From Cyclobacteriaceae bacterium (lineage in GTDB: Bacteria > Bacteroidota > Bacteroidia > Cytophagales > Cyclobacteriaceae): a stretch of 64,000 nt of DNA. Made by a program: the position numbers and the translations under genes. The notes under the pieces are model-generated. The model had not been told where the DNA came from and ran no database searches. It saw nothing but the letters and a program-made list of their open reading frames with translations. Location: contig JAKLJG010000008.1 in NCBI GenBank assembly GCA_023151255.1, positions 1-64,000 of the forward strand, read 5' to 3'. Shown here piece after piece: positions 35,079 to 42,884 of this stretch (positions are counted from its first letter, which is position 1; each line of letters starts with the position of its first letter).

Positions 35079-35108
35079 TTGCTTTTCTCAATTCTTCCTG
35101 TACCTTTA
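35079..35108 (+). promoter_or_regulatory. Promoter of small RNA unit 1
   Basis: TTG at 35079-35081, a 19-base spacer, and TACCTTTA at 35101-35108. This fits the Bacteroidota promoter (TTTG, 19-21 bases, TAnnTTTG) except for the last base. The same elements and the same spacing occur before unit 2. Confidence 0.65.
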
Positions 35109-35114
35109 CTACCG

Positions 35115-35181
35115 ATTAAAGCCAACTGTAGACATTGAAAACCTCCGCTTGTCGTGTACCTGCCGGGGGTTTTCATTTTTT
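35115..35181 (+). ncRNA. Candidate small RNA, unit 1 of a tandem pair
   Basis: The predicted 5' end carries a 21-base block (35115-35135) beginning ATTAAAGCCAACT. The same block occurs in unit 2 with one difference, G to A at 35128. It is followed by a hairpin: GAAAACCTCC (35137-35146) pairs with GGGGGTTTTC (35165-35174) apart from one wobble, and six T residues follow at 35176-35181. No ATG occurs in the unit. The RNA would be about 67 bases. The loop differs from that of unit 2, while the 5' block and terminator are kept. It lies downstream of rplT; a Bacteroidales RNA motif (Bacteroidales-1) has been described in that position, but I cannot say it is related. Confidence 0.6.
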
Positions 35182-35245
35182 CAGGCCTTTTCAACCGTGT
35201 TACCAGCCGTTTATCTGCTATACAAGCGGGCTGCCGATACATGAA

Positions 35246-35275
35246 TTGCCAACTCCTAATCTTGTAATACCTTTA
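35246..35275 (+). promoter_or_regulatory. Promoter of small RNA unit 2
   Basis: TTG at 35246-35248, a 19-base spacer and TACCTTTA at 35268-35275, identical in elements and spacing to unit 1 although the spacer sequence is different. Conservation of only the elements is what a working promoter would show. Confidence 0.65.
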
Positions 35276-35282
35276 TTTCAAG

Positions 35283-35345
35283 ATTAAAGCCAACTATAGA
35301 CATGATTAACCCCCGGGGTCCAGGACTTTGGGGGTTTTTCATTTT
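35283..35345 (+). ncRNA. Candidate small RNA, unit 2 of a tandem pair
   Basis: The 21-base block at 35283-35303 repeats that of unit 1 with a single change. AACCCCC (35308-35314) pairs with GGGGGTT (35330-35336), and T-rich sequence follows (35335-35345), ending TTCATTTT as in unit 1. The predicted RNA is about 63 bases. A 28-codon frame from ATG 35302 runs through it, but unit 1 lacks the ATG, so coding is unlikely. It ends 57 bases before the lipoprotein-cytochrome gene, so it could also act as a leader terminator for that operon. The rest of 35073-35402 shows nothing else. Confidence 0.6.
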
Positions 35346-35402
35346 CGGGCGATTGATTCAACTAATTGTTTGCCCTATTTTAGTTTAAAAATTGCCACTT
35401 AT

Positions 35403-36233
35403 ATGCAACCTACGACCCTCTTATTTTACCGGTTAGCCGGTATCAGTTTATTCGTAGCCAACTTCTTGTTATCAAACTGCTCCAGCAACGATGAGCCTGA
35501 TATAGTGAATTGTTCAACCACCGACCTGGCCATTTCGCTGGTGAGTAAAACCGACCCTACAAACTGCACGGCAGTTAATGGCAGCATTTCGGTAACGGCA
35601 ACAGGGGGTGGGCTGCCTTATCAGTACAAACTGGATGCGGGCACCTTTGGTACCGCAGCGGTTTTTAATAACCTGGGCGGAGGTACGTTTATAATTACCG
35701 TTAAGGATAATAATGGTTGTGAGAAGTCATTATCCGTTACGCTTGAATTGCCATCAGGTCTAACGGCAACAGAAACAGATCAAACACCAAACAGCAATTG
35801 CCTTGCTCCTTACAATGGTTCGGTAACCGTTGCGGCATCCGGAGGCAGTGGTACCTATCAGTATGCCATTGATGGTGGTGTTTTTGGGTCCTCCAATTCA
35901 TTTACTGCACTGAAAGACGGAATCCATACCGTTACCGTAAAAGATGTTAGCGATGACTGCACATTTGAATTAAGCGTAAATATAGGCCGTTTGCCTACCG
36001 GAGTTGTATATAATGGTGCCGGTCAGATAAAGGAATTATTACAGGCCAAATGTAGCGGTGGCAGTTGCCATCCATCCAATGGTGATTGGTTTGATTACTC
36101 AACAGCGTCTGCTAATAGAAACGCGATAAAGTCTGAAACACAAAGCGGCCGGATGCCGAAAGTTGGATCATTGACGGCAGATGAAAAGGCCCTTATTGCT
36201 TGTTGGGTGGATGATGGCGCTCCTGAAAATTAA
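35403..36233 (+). CDS. SprB-repeat lipoprotein with C-terminal c-type cytochrome domain
   Basis: 276 residues from ATG 35403; 25 upstream codons are open but would run into small RNA unit 2. Lipobox LLSNC with Cys26. Two SprB-type repeats (about 45-115 and 130-195) end in FIITVKDNNGC and HTVTVKDVS. The C-terminal 80 residues resemble cytochrome c domains. C217-S-G-G-S-C222-H223 is a CX4CH heme site rather than CXXCH, and RMP with Met251, then LTADEKALIACWVDDGAP, matches the usual sixth-ligand loop and end helix. It is probably an exported redox protein. It starts a four-gene run with YceI, DUF5777 and a symporter. Confidence 0.85.
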   Translation: MQPTTLLFYRLAGISLFVANFLLSNCSSNDEPDIVNCSTTDLAISLVSKTDPTNCTAVNGSISVTATGGGLPYQYKLDAGTFGTAAVFNNLGGGTFIITVKDNNGCEKSLSVTLELPSGLTATETDQTPNSNCLAPYNGSVTVAASGGSGTYQYAIDGGVFGSSNSFTALKDGIHTVTVKDVSDDCTFELSVNIGRLPTGVVYNGAGQIKELLQAKCSGGSCHPSNGDWFDYSTASANRNAIKSETQSGRMPKVGSLTADEKALIACWVDDGAPEN

Positions 36234-36236
36234 GGT

Positions 36237-36797
36237 ATGATATTCTTCAAGCAGTTTTCATATCGTAGCCTGCTGGTTATTGCGGCATGCATGGGTTTTT
36301 CAGGTGCTGGTCACGCCCAAAAATATTCGGTGTCAGAAGGGGTTATTACGTTTTTCTCGGCCGCTACCCTTGAAGATATCAAGGCTGATAATCGGAAAGT
36401 GGCCAGCGTATTAAACACGGCCACAGGTGAGATTGCATTTTCAATACCCATTAACCAGTTTCAGTTTGAAAAGAAACTGATGCAGGAACACTTTAATGAA
36501 AAATACCTCGAATCAGAAAAATATCCGAAGTCAACTTTTGCCGGAATAGTAGAAGGTTTTACCATGAGTAAATCAGGCGCCCAGCAAGCCACTGCAAAAG
36601 GTAAACTCACCATTCATGGCGTTACCCGCGATGTGGAGATTCCCGGTACCATTGAAGTGCAGTCGGGTGTTCTGAAGCTCCAATCAAAATTTATAGTGAA
36701 GCTGGAAGACTACAATGTAAAAATACCCAAGCTGATGTGGCAGAATATTGCCGAGCAGGTAGAAGTTACCGTTGACCTGATTTACAAACCCCAATAA
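36237..36797 (+). CDS. YceI family protein, periplasmic
   Basis: 186 residues with a signal peptide (about 1-30, ending GHAQ). The lipocalin-like YceI fold is indicated by FFSAATLEDIKADN, the EKYPKSTFAGIVEG segment and GKLTIHGVTRDVEIPGT. Members bind isoprenoid or quinone-like molecules. It starts three bases after the cytochrome stop and ends five before DUF5777, so they are co-translated. Confidence 0.92.
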   Translation: MIFFKQFSYRSLLVIAACMGFSGAGHAQKYSVSEGVITFFSAATLEDIKADNRKVASVLNTATGEIAFSIPINQFQFEKKLMQEHFNEKYLESEKYPKSTFAGIVEGFTMSKSGAQQATAKGKLTIHGVTRDVEIPGTIEVQSGVLKLQSKFIVKLEDYNVKIPKLMWQNIAEQVEVTVDLIYKPQ

Positions 36798-36802
36798 GTA
36801 CC

Positions 36803-37684
36803 ATGAAAATATTATTCTATTTGTTAGCGCTGCTCTGTAGTGTACCTCTTTATGCGCAGGATAATCTACTCAACGAACTGGAAGATAATGCCAGCGGACC
36901 GCAGTATACAATCGCAACCTTTAAAGGCACGCGGGTGGTAAACGGCCAGTCAATTGAAACGAAACGAAGGGGAGAATTAGAGTTTATTTTTTCCCATCGC
37001 TTTGGCCTGATTAACGAGGGAGCCTATGCGTTGTGGGGGTTGGATCAGTCGGTAACCCGTCTTGGGTTGGAATACGGCATTACCGACCGGTTTGGCCTCG
37101 GCATCGGCCGTACTTCGGTCGATAAGACCTTCGATGGCTATTTTCGGTATAAGGCGCTGCGGCAAAGCGATAAATTTCCGGTAACGGTAACCGCGCTCGG
37201 TTCGGTGTATTACAAAACCTATCCCCGCAACAGCGAAAGCCCGGTTCCACTCTCTACCGAAGATCGGCTTGCCTATGGGGCACAGGTGCTCATTGCCCGC
37301 AAATTCAGCCCTAAGCTTTCCTTACAGTTAAACCCGATTTACATTCACCGCAACACCGTGGATCAGGACGTTGAAAACAACGATGATCTGGCCCTGGGCT
37401 TTGCCGGGCGCTACAAAATTACCCGAAGTGTTGCTTTGTCGGGTGAATATTTTCTCAGACTCAATGCGAAAGAAAATCAGCCCCCAGACTATGTACGTTA
37501 TGATGCGGTGGGTATCGGAATTGATATTGAAACAGGGGGACACGTCTTTCAGTTGGTATTTACCAATACGCTGGGTATGTTTGAGCGTTATACCATTACT
37601 GAAACCTATGAAAATTTTTGGGATGGGGATATCCACTTTGGTTTTAATATTACCCGTACCTTTCAGCTTGGAGTCAAACGATAA
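36803..37684 (+). CDS. DUF5777 beta-barrel outer-membrane protein
   Basis: 293 residues with a signal peptide (1-19, ending LYAQ). The body is amphipathic beta strands with family segments such as TFKGTRVVNGQS and HRFGLINEGAY, and it ends FNITRTFQLGVKR. DUF5777 proteins commonly sit beside cytochrome and YceI genes in Bacteroidota. Function unknown; an outer-membrane partner for the redox lipoprotein is a reasonable guess. Confidence 0.9.
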   Translation: MKILFYLLALLCSVPLYAQDNLLNELEDNASGPQYTIATFKGTRVVNGQSIETKRRGELEFIFSHRFGLINEGAYALWGLDQSVTRLGLEYGITDRFGLGIGRTSVDKTFDGYFRYKALRQSDKFPVTVTALGSVYYKTYPRNSESPVPLSTEDRLAYGAQVLIARKFSPKLSLQLNPIYIHRNTVDQDVENNDDLALGFAGRYKITRSVALSGEYFLRLNAKENQPPDYVRYDAVGIGIDIETGGHVFQLVFTNTLGMFERYTITETYENFWDGDIHFGFNITRTFQLGVKR

Positions 37685-37703
37685 TTTTTTCTTGTAGTTC
37701 GCG

Positions 37704-39086
37704 TTGCTGCTGCTTTCCATCACCGTCTACCTTTTCCTTACTGTGCTGGTTGGTTTTTGGGCTGCCCGCAGGGTACGGAATACCGGTGATTTTATGCTTG
37801 CCGGCCGCAGTCTTCCGATTGTGTTGAGTACATCGGCCTTGTTTGCCACCTGGTTTGGCTCGGAAACAGTGTTTGGGGCATCATCAGAGTTTCTGAAAGG
37901 CGGATTGTTCGCGGTTATTGAAGATCCGTTTGGCGCTGCGCTTTGTTTGCTGTTATTCGGCATGTTCTTCGCCAGAAGGTTGTATGCGATGAATCTGCTA
38001 ACCCTGGCCGACTTCTTCAAAGTTCGCTTTGGCAAACGTACCGAGTTGGTCTCCAGTATTTTTATGGTGCCTTCGTATTTTGGCTATACGGCCGGTCAGT
38101 TAGTAGCCTTGGGTTTAATTCTTAATGTCGTTACCGGGTTGCCGGTGTGGCAGGGGGTGGTCATCAGTTCAGCCATAGTAACCCTTTATACATTTGTCGG
38201 GGGCATGTGGGCCATATCCGTCACCGATTTCATTCAAAGCATTATTATCGTCCTGGGTCTCATAATTCTTGCAGTCGTGCTGGCCGATAAGGCAGGGGGT
38301 ACGTTGACTGTGATTAGCCAGGTGCCTAAGGAGAATTTTAAGTTTCTACCGGAGTTTAGCTTAACTGCTATTCTGACTTATGTTGCGGCCTGGTCGGTTT
38401 TGGGGTTGGGCTCCATCCCTTCACAGGATGTTTTTCAACGGGCCATGTCGTCAGGTTCATCGACTGTAGCCGTAAAATCGTGTTATTATGCCGCGGTGCT
38501 TTACCTCACGGTGGCCATGCTCCCGCTGTTCATCAGTTTGTGCGTTAAACACCTTTACCCCGGCCAACTTAATGAGGATACACAATTGACTCTTCCGAGT
38601 ATGGTTTTGGCACATACAGCCCTGCCTGTTCAGATTATGTTTTTTGGCTCGCTGCTGTCGGCCATTCTAAGCACAACGAGTTCTTCCATCCTAGCGCCAG
38701 CGGCTATTTTATCTGAAAATATTGTTAAGCCGATGATGCAAACAGCCCCCACCGATAAACAACTGCTTTTAATTACACGTGTTTCAATATTGATTTTCAG
38801 CGTTGGCGCAACGATTATGGCCTGCTTAAAATCAGATATTTACGAGTTGGTAGGCGGGTCGTCAATCCTCAGTCTGGTATCCCTTTTTGTACCGATGGTG
38901 CTGGGATTATACTGGAAGGGTACCAGCGGCACAGGCGCCATGCTGTCGATGGTATCGGGAATGGCAGCGTGGATTTATTTTGAAGTGTACCCGTTATCTG
39001 TGCCGGCACTTATACCGGCCACAGCGATAAGTTTTGGATCGGCAGTGGTTGGCAGTATTTTTTTTCCTGTCAAGAAGTTTAGCTAA
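37704..39086 (+). CDS. Sodium:solute symporter family protein
   Basis: 460 residues from TTG 37704; an in-frame stop (TAG 37695) lies just upstream and no ATG precedes the first helix. About 13 transmembrane segments. FMLAGRSLPIVLSTSALFATWFGSETVFGAS is the sodium:solute symporter N-terminal signature, and GLGSIPSQDVFQRAMSS marks the middle helix. The substrate is unknown. The end overlaps the convergent MoeB-like gene by eight bases. Confidence 0.92.
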   Translation: MLLLSITVYLFLTVLVGFWAARRVRNTGDFMLAGRSLPIVLSTSALFATWFGSETVFGASSEFLKGGLFAVIEDPFGAALCLLLFGMFFARRLYAMNLLTLADFFKVRFGKRTELVSSIFMVPSYFGYTAGQLVALGLILNVVTGLPVWQGVVISSAIVTLYTFVGGMWAISVTDFIQSIIIVLGLIILAVVLADKAGGTLTVISQVPKENFKFLPEFSLTAILTYVAAWSVLGLGSIPSQDVFQRAMSSGSSTVAVKSCYYAAVLYLTVAMLPLFISLCVKHLYPGQLNEDTQLTLPSMVLAHTALPVQIMFFGSLLSAILSTTSSSILAPAAILSENIVKPMMQTAPTDKQLLLITRVSILIFSVGATIMACLKSDIYELVGGSSILSLVSLFVPMVLGLYWKGTSGTGAMLSMVSGMAAWIYFEVYPLSVPALIPATAISFGSAVVGSIFFPVKKFS

Positions 39087-40221
39087 CCGGCAGCGTTGGG
39101 TCAATTTCGCGTGCCCAGGCCAGGATGCCACCTTTCAGGTTATACAGGTTATCGAAGCCGTGATTTTTTTCCAGCCACTGAATGATATTGCCGCTGCGCC
39201 CGCCACTTCGGCAATGAATTACTACTTTTTTTGTTTTCGAAATTCGTTCGATATGATGGGGAACTTCGGCCATAGGAATCAGTTCGCCACCAATGTTTGA
39301 TAGATCATTTTCATAGGATTCGCGGACATCAATAAGCTGGAAATCATCTCCGTTGTCAAGCATTTGTTTCAGTTCCTGTACGGTTATTTCTTTCATGCCC
39401 AAAGATTTGTTTTTATTCTGACTTATACCACAAAATAGTTCGTAATCAATTAATTCCGAGATATAATTCCGCGTCTTTCTGTCGGGAATGGTAAGTTTGG
39501 TTGTTTGTAAGGACTGGCTATCAAAAAGCAGAAGTTTATCGGTAAGCACTTCGGTTTTACCGGTTAGCAGTTTAATCGCCTCACCGGCCATCATGCTTCC
39601 TATTGTTCCCGGCAATGCGCCTATTACTCCGGCTTCCTCGCAATTGGGGACTTCCTGGTCGGCAGGAGGTTCAGGAAACAAGTCGCGGTAATTTACGCTT
39701 CGGGTTTTATCATTACGGATGGCATTGAATACCGCCAGTTGCCCTTCGTATTGCAAAATCGCTCCATACACAAGCGGTTTATCACTCAACACGCAGGCAT
39801 CATTAACCAGGTACCGCGTAGGGAAATTATCCGATCCATCAATAACCAGATCATAGTCAGTTATGATTTTCAACGCATTGTGCCTGGTAAGTTTTATCGG
39901 AAACGTACTAAATACAGTAAAGGGATTGAGTTTAGCGAGCCGGTTTAAGGCTGCTTCACTTTTATTTTTTCCGATGTCATCCGTTGTAAATAATACCTGT
40001 CGCTGCAGGTTTGACTCCTGCACAACATCAAAATCAACAATACCAAGGGTACCTACCCCTGCGGCTGTAAGGTACAGCAGGGCAGGACAGCCCAAGCCAC
40101 CAGCTCCCACAACCAGTACCCGGGCCGATTTAAGCCGGAGTTGCGCCTCCTGACCAAAATCTTTTAAAACCAGATGGCGACTGTAGCGTATTTGTTCTTG
40201 TAGAGTTAACTTGTTCACCAA
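39079..40221 (-). CDS. MoeB/ThiF-type adenylyltransferase fused to rhodanese
   Basis: 380 residues. E1-like domain: GAGGLG at 39-44, D-F-D and ESNLQRQ, the IDGSDNFPTR helix, and CEEAG with Cys194. Residues about 277-375 are a rhodanese domain with HCRSGGRS (Cys337). It would activate the C-terminus of a small sulfur carrier (MoaD/ThiS) and supply sulfur. The zinc-holding Cys pairs of classical MoeB are missing: C-Y-R-C is NYRD (177-180), and no CxxC follows. Many Bacteroidota homologues appear to be like this. It is divergent from the Rid gene. Confidence 0.9.
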   Translation of the reverse strand: MVNKLTLQEQIRYSRHLVLKDFGQEAQLRLKSARVLVVGAGGLGCPALLYLTAAGVGTLGIVDFDVVQESNLQRQVLFTTDDIGKNKSEAALNRLAKLNPFTVFSTFPIKLTRHNALKIITDYDLVIDGSDNFPTRYLVNDACVLSDKPLVYGAILQYEGQLAVFNAIRNDKTRSVNYRDLFPEPPADQEVPNCEEAGVIGALPGTIGSMMAGEAIKLLTGKTEVLTDKLLLFDSQSLQTTKLTIPDRKTRNYISELIDYELFCGISQNKNKSLGMKEITVQELKQMLDNGDDFQLIDVRESYENDLSNIGGELIPMAEVPHHIERISKTKKVVIHCRSGGRSGNIIQWLEKNHGFDNLYNLKGGILAWAREIDPTLPVS

Positions 40222-40235
40222 TTAAAAATACAACA

Positions 40236-40667
40236 ATGCGAAAAAATTTTTCAACCGGAGCGAAATGGGAAGATATCGTTGGGTATTCCAGAGCGGTGCA
40301 GGTGGATAATCAACTGGAGGTTACCGGTACCGTGGCTGTTGATGAAAATGGCAGGTTGGTGGGGAAAGATAATTTTTATGAGCAAACCCGTTTTATTTTA
40401 GGTAAGATGGCGCGGGTAATTGAATCGGCAGGTTTTGCCCTTAGTGACGTGGTGCGTACCCGTATTTTTGTTACTGACATAGCGAAGTGGGAGGAAGTAG
40501 GACGTGCCCATCAGGAAGTTTTCGGCACCATTAAACCGGCAACCACCATGGTTGAAGTAAGCGCCTTAATATCTCCTGAATACCTGGTTGAAATTGAAGC
40601 ATCACTAATAAAATCAGGTGCCGGTGAAGTAAAACGCCAACGACTTGAGCTTTGGTCAACCCGGTAA
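40236..40667 (+). CDS. Rid family protein lacking the RidA arginine
   Basis: 143 residues with the Rid fold: SRAVQVDNQLEVTGTVA, ALSDVVRTRIFVTD, and PATTMVEVSALI. In RidA the last motif is PAR, whose Arg binds the carboxylate of enamine/imine intermediates; here it is PAT (101-103), so RidA-type imine deaminase activity is uncertain. It starts 14 bases from the divergent MoeB-like gene. Confidence 0.9.
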   Translation: MRKNFSTGAKWEDIVGYSRAVQVDNQLEVTGTVAVDENGRLVGKDNFYEQTRFILGKMARVIESAGFALSDVVRTRIFVTDIAKWEEVGRAHQEVFGTIKPATTMVEVSALISPEYLVEIEASLIKSGAGEVKRQRLELWSTR

Positions 40668-40703
40668 GTGGTTGGCCTGATAATTGCCGATTATAGGCTT
40701 ATT

Positions 40704-41453
40704 ATGAAACGCCTTTTGGTCATCCTATCAGTTTGCATGATGGGCACCCTGTATGCCCAGGTTGATGAGATTAAACAAGCGTCTGAAGATAACAGCAGCA
40801 AAAAATCAGGTCGGGATGATTCCGATAATGATGGGGATAGTGGTGGCGGATTTTTTGTATTCGATTTGTTTTTTAATGCAATTCCCGATTGGCAACGATT
40901 TAAACTGCAGGACGACCGGTCGCGGTATCCGTCCATGGTTTCGCTGGAGGTATTTATGCAAGGTGCGGTAAAACCTTCTTCTTATTACATACTATGGCCC
41001 CGCATCAGGGGTAATTGGGGGTTGTTTTCAACTGACTACCGTATGAACTACCTGATTGAAGAGGATGCCGATGGTGGATTTAAGCATATCCGTACAAATG
41101 ATTGGCAAGTCCTTCAGCTTAACCTTATTACAAGCCGGTTTATAACATTTCGATTTGGTACAGGAGTGATGAAAGAAGCCTTCGCTGATGGGCGTTCATT
41201 TAACGAGTGGGATTTTATGCTGGGCTTTCATTCACCTGACCAGTTCAAACAAATCTGGTTTGAATACCGGTTTGCCAAAGATTGGGAGACAGGCGCAAAC
41301 CCCCGAAGGGAGTTAAGCGCCCAATACCAGCACCAGTTGTTTCGAACCGGGGCTTTGCACGGCTATTTCTCAGCCGGGGTAGTGTACCAGCGTTACTATA
41401 ACAGTATTGAGATTTGGGGTTTTCAGGGAGGTTTAATCTTCCGGCTGTATTAA
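40704..41453 (+). CDS. Secreted beta-rich protein, unknown function
   Basis: 249 residues from ATG 40704; the open frame extends to 40668, but the internal ATG starts a clear signal peptide (MKRLLVILSVCMMGTLYAQ). A low-complexity stretch (about 31-47) has GRDDSDNDGDSGGG, possibly calcium-binding. The remainder has alternating aromatic strands and ends in F-R-L-Y, like a small outer-membrane barrel. No family recognised. Confidence 0.75.
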   Translation: MKRLLVILSVCMMGTLYAQVDEIKQASEDNSSKKSGRDDSDNDGDSGGGFFVFDLFFNAIPDWQRFKLQDDRSRYPSMVSLEVFMQGAVKPSSYYILWPRIRGNWGLFSTDYRMNYLIEEDADGGFKHIRTNDWQVLQLNLITSRFITFRFGTGVMKEAFADGRSFNEWDFMLGFHSPDQFKQIWFEYRFAKDWETGANPRRELSAQYQHQLFRTGALHGYFSAGVVYQRYYNSIEIWGFQGGLIFRLY

Positions 41454-41458
41454 TTAAA

Positions 41459-42658
41459 TCAGCTAAGTCTTTTTAAAACTTTTTCTGCCACTGTTTGTCC
41501 GATAGCCAGCGAGGATGTTGCGGCCGGAGATGGAGCGTTGCATACATTAATAACATGCCGCTCTTCCAGGATAAGAAAATCATCAACCAGGCCCCCGGTG
41601 CGGTCGCATGCCTGGGCCCGCACGCCTGCGCCACCCTCAATCAGGTCATTGCTTTGTATTTCTGGAATGAGTTTTTGAAGTGCTTTGGTAAACGCAGCTT
41701 TTGAAAACGAGCGGTACATTTCTCCGAAACCGGTTCGCCAGTACTTTAGTGCAACTTTTTGAAATCCCGGCCAGGCCAATGACTCCATCAACTCACCTAT
41801 GCTTATATCAGTTTTCTTATAGCCTTCGCGCTTAAACGCCAAAACAGCATTGGGCCCTGCTTCAACACCGCCTTTCATCATCCGGGTAAAATGAACACCA
41901 AGGAACGGGAAGTTGGGATCGGGAACAGGGTATATTAAATTTCTTACCAGGTGCTCTTTCTCTTTTCGTAGCTTATAGTACTCGCCCCGGAATGGTATGA
42001 TTTTTACATTTAATTCCGGTACAGTAAGTTTTGCAATTTTATCGGAAAACAATCCGGCACAATTCACTACTACCTTTGCCGGGTAGGCTTGTTTGTTTGT
42101 CGCAACTATAATTTTATTACTTCCGGTTTGTATATCAAGTACTTTTTCATTGAATAGCAAGGCACCTCCAGCCTGTTGAATCAGTTTACTGTACATGAGG
42201 GCCACTTCCTTGTAGTCAATTATACCGGTTTGTGGTACCTGGATGCCAGCCAGGCCGTTAACATGTGGCTCGTATTCTTTAAGTTCTTCCTTGCCCAGCA
42301 TGCGCAAACCGGTAAGGCCGTTTTCAATACCCCTGTTATATAGGTTCTTTAGTAAGGGAATTTCAGCCCCGGAAGTGGCAACAATAATTTTACCACACAA
42401 TTCATATCGGACACCGTACTGTTCACAAAATCGCAGCAACTGGTTATAGCCTCCAATACAGTTCCTGGCTTTGAGGCTACCCGGCTTATAATAAATACCC
42501 GAATGGATTACCCCGCTGTTGTTACCGGTTTGATGTCGGGCGACCTCGGTTTCTTTTTCGATAAGTGTAAGCTTAATCCCGGGATTGTGCTGAAGAATCT
42601 GGTAGGCGGTTGCCAGTCCTACAATACCCCCGCCTATAATAATAACATCGTATTCCAC
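41459..42658 (-). CDS. lhgO: L-2-hydroxyglutarate oxidase
   Basis: 399 residues. N-terminal FAD site IIGGGIVGLATAYQ (6-19). HQTGNNSGVIHSGIYYKPGSLKA is the LhgO signature, with VNCAGLFSD, IPFRGEYYKL and FLGVHFTRMM further on. It oxidises L-2-hydroxyglutarate to 2-oxoglutarate and passes electrons to the membrane quinones. It converges on the secreted protein with five bases between stops. Confidence 0.95.
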   Translation of the reverse strand: MEYDVIIIGGGIVGLATAYQILQHNPGIKLTLIEKETEVARHQTGNNSGVIHSGIYYKPGSLKARNCIGGYNQLLRFCEQYGVRYELCGKIIVATSGAEIPLLKNLYNRGIENGLTGLRMLGKEELKEYEPHVNGLAGIQVPQTGIIDYKEVALMYSKLIQQAGGALLFNEKVLDIQTGSNKIIVATNKQAYPAKVVVNCAGLFSDKIAKLTVPELNVKIIPFRGEYYKLRKEKEHLVRNLIYPVPDPNFPFLGVHFTRMMKGGVEAGPNAVLAFKREGYKKTDISIGELMESLAWPGFQKVALKYWRTGFGEMYRSFSKAAFTKALQKLIPEIQSNDLIEGGAGVRAQACDRTGGLVDDFLILEERHVINVCNAPSPAATSSLAIGQTVAEKVLKRLS

Positions 42659-42786
42659 CTTGCTTTTTTACCCGAAAACTAAGTAACAAGCCTAAACACT
42701 CCAATAAATCGGGGCAGTCGGGCCTGTAAATAGGCAACTTCGTTACCGGTCTGTTTGATGTCAGAATTTCGGCAGTTTTTCAGGTT

Positions 42787-42829
42787 TTGCCTATCGGGAT
42801 TTATTCTATTTTTGCCTGCTTACAGGCAA
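42787..42829 (+). promoter_or_regulatory. Candidate promoter and 5' hairpin before the HAMP-GAF-PAS gene
   Basis: TTG (42787-42789), a 17-base spacer and TATTTTTG (42807-42814). The spacer is two bases shorter than usual. TTGCCTG (42812-42818) and CAGGCAA (42823-42829) form a perfect stem with a four-base loop, overlapping the -7 element and the expected start site, so it may act as an operator or RNA hairpin. The 226-base gap 42659-42884 has no gene. Confidence 0.4.
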
Positions 42830-42884
42830 CGAGGACAGTTTTAACCTGCCTGGTGGCTGTTAATCATATTATTCACCTACGTTT

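Noticed and set aside
35302-35388. 28-codon peptide frame through small RNA unit 2
   Set aside because: Unit 1 lacks the ATG and the frame runs through the terminator hairpin, so it is probably chance.
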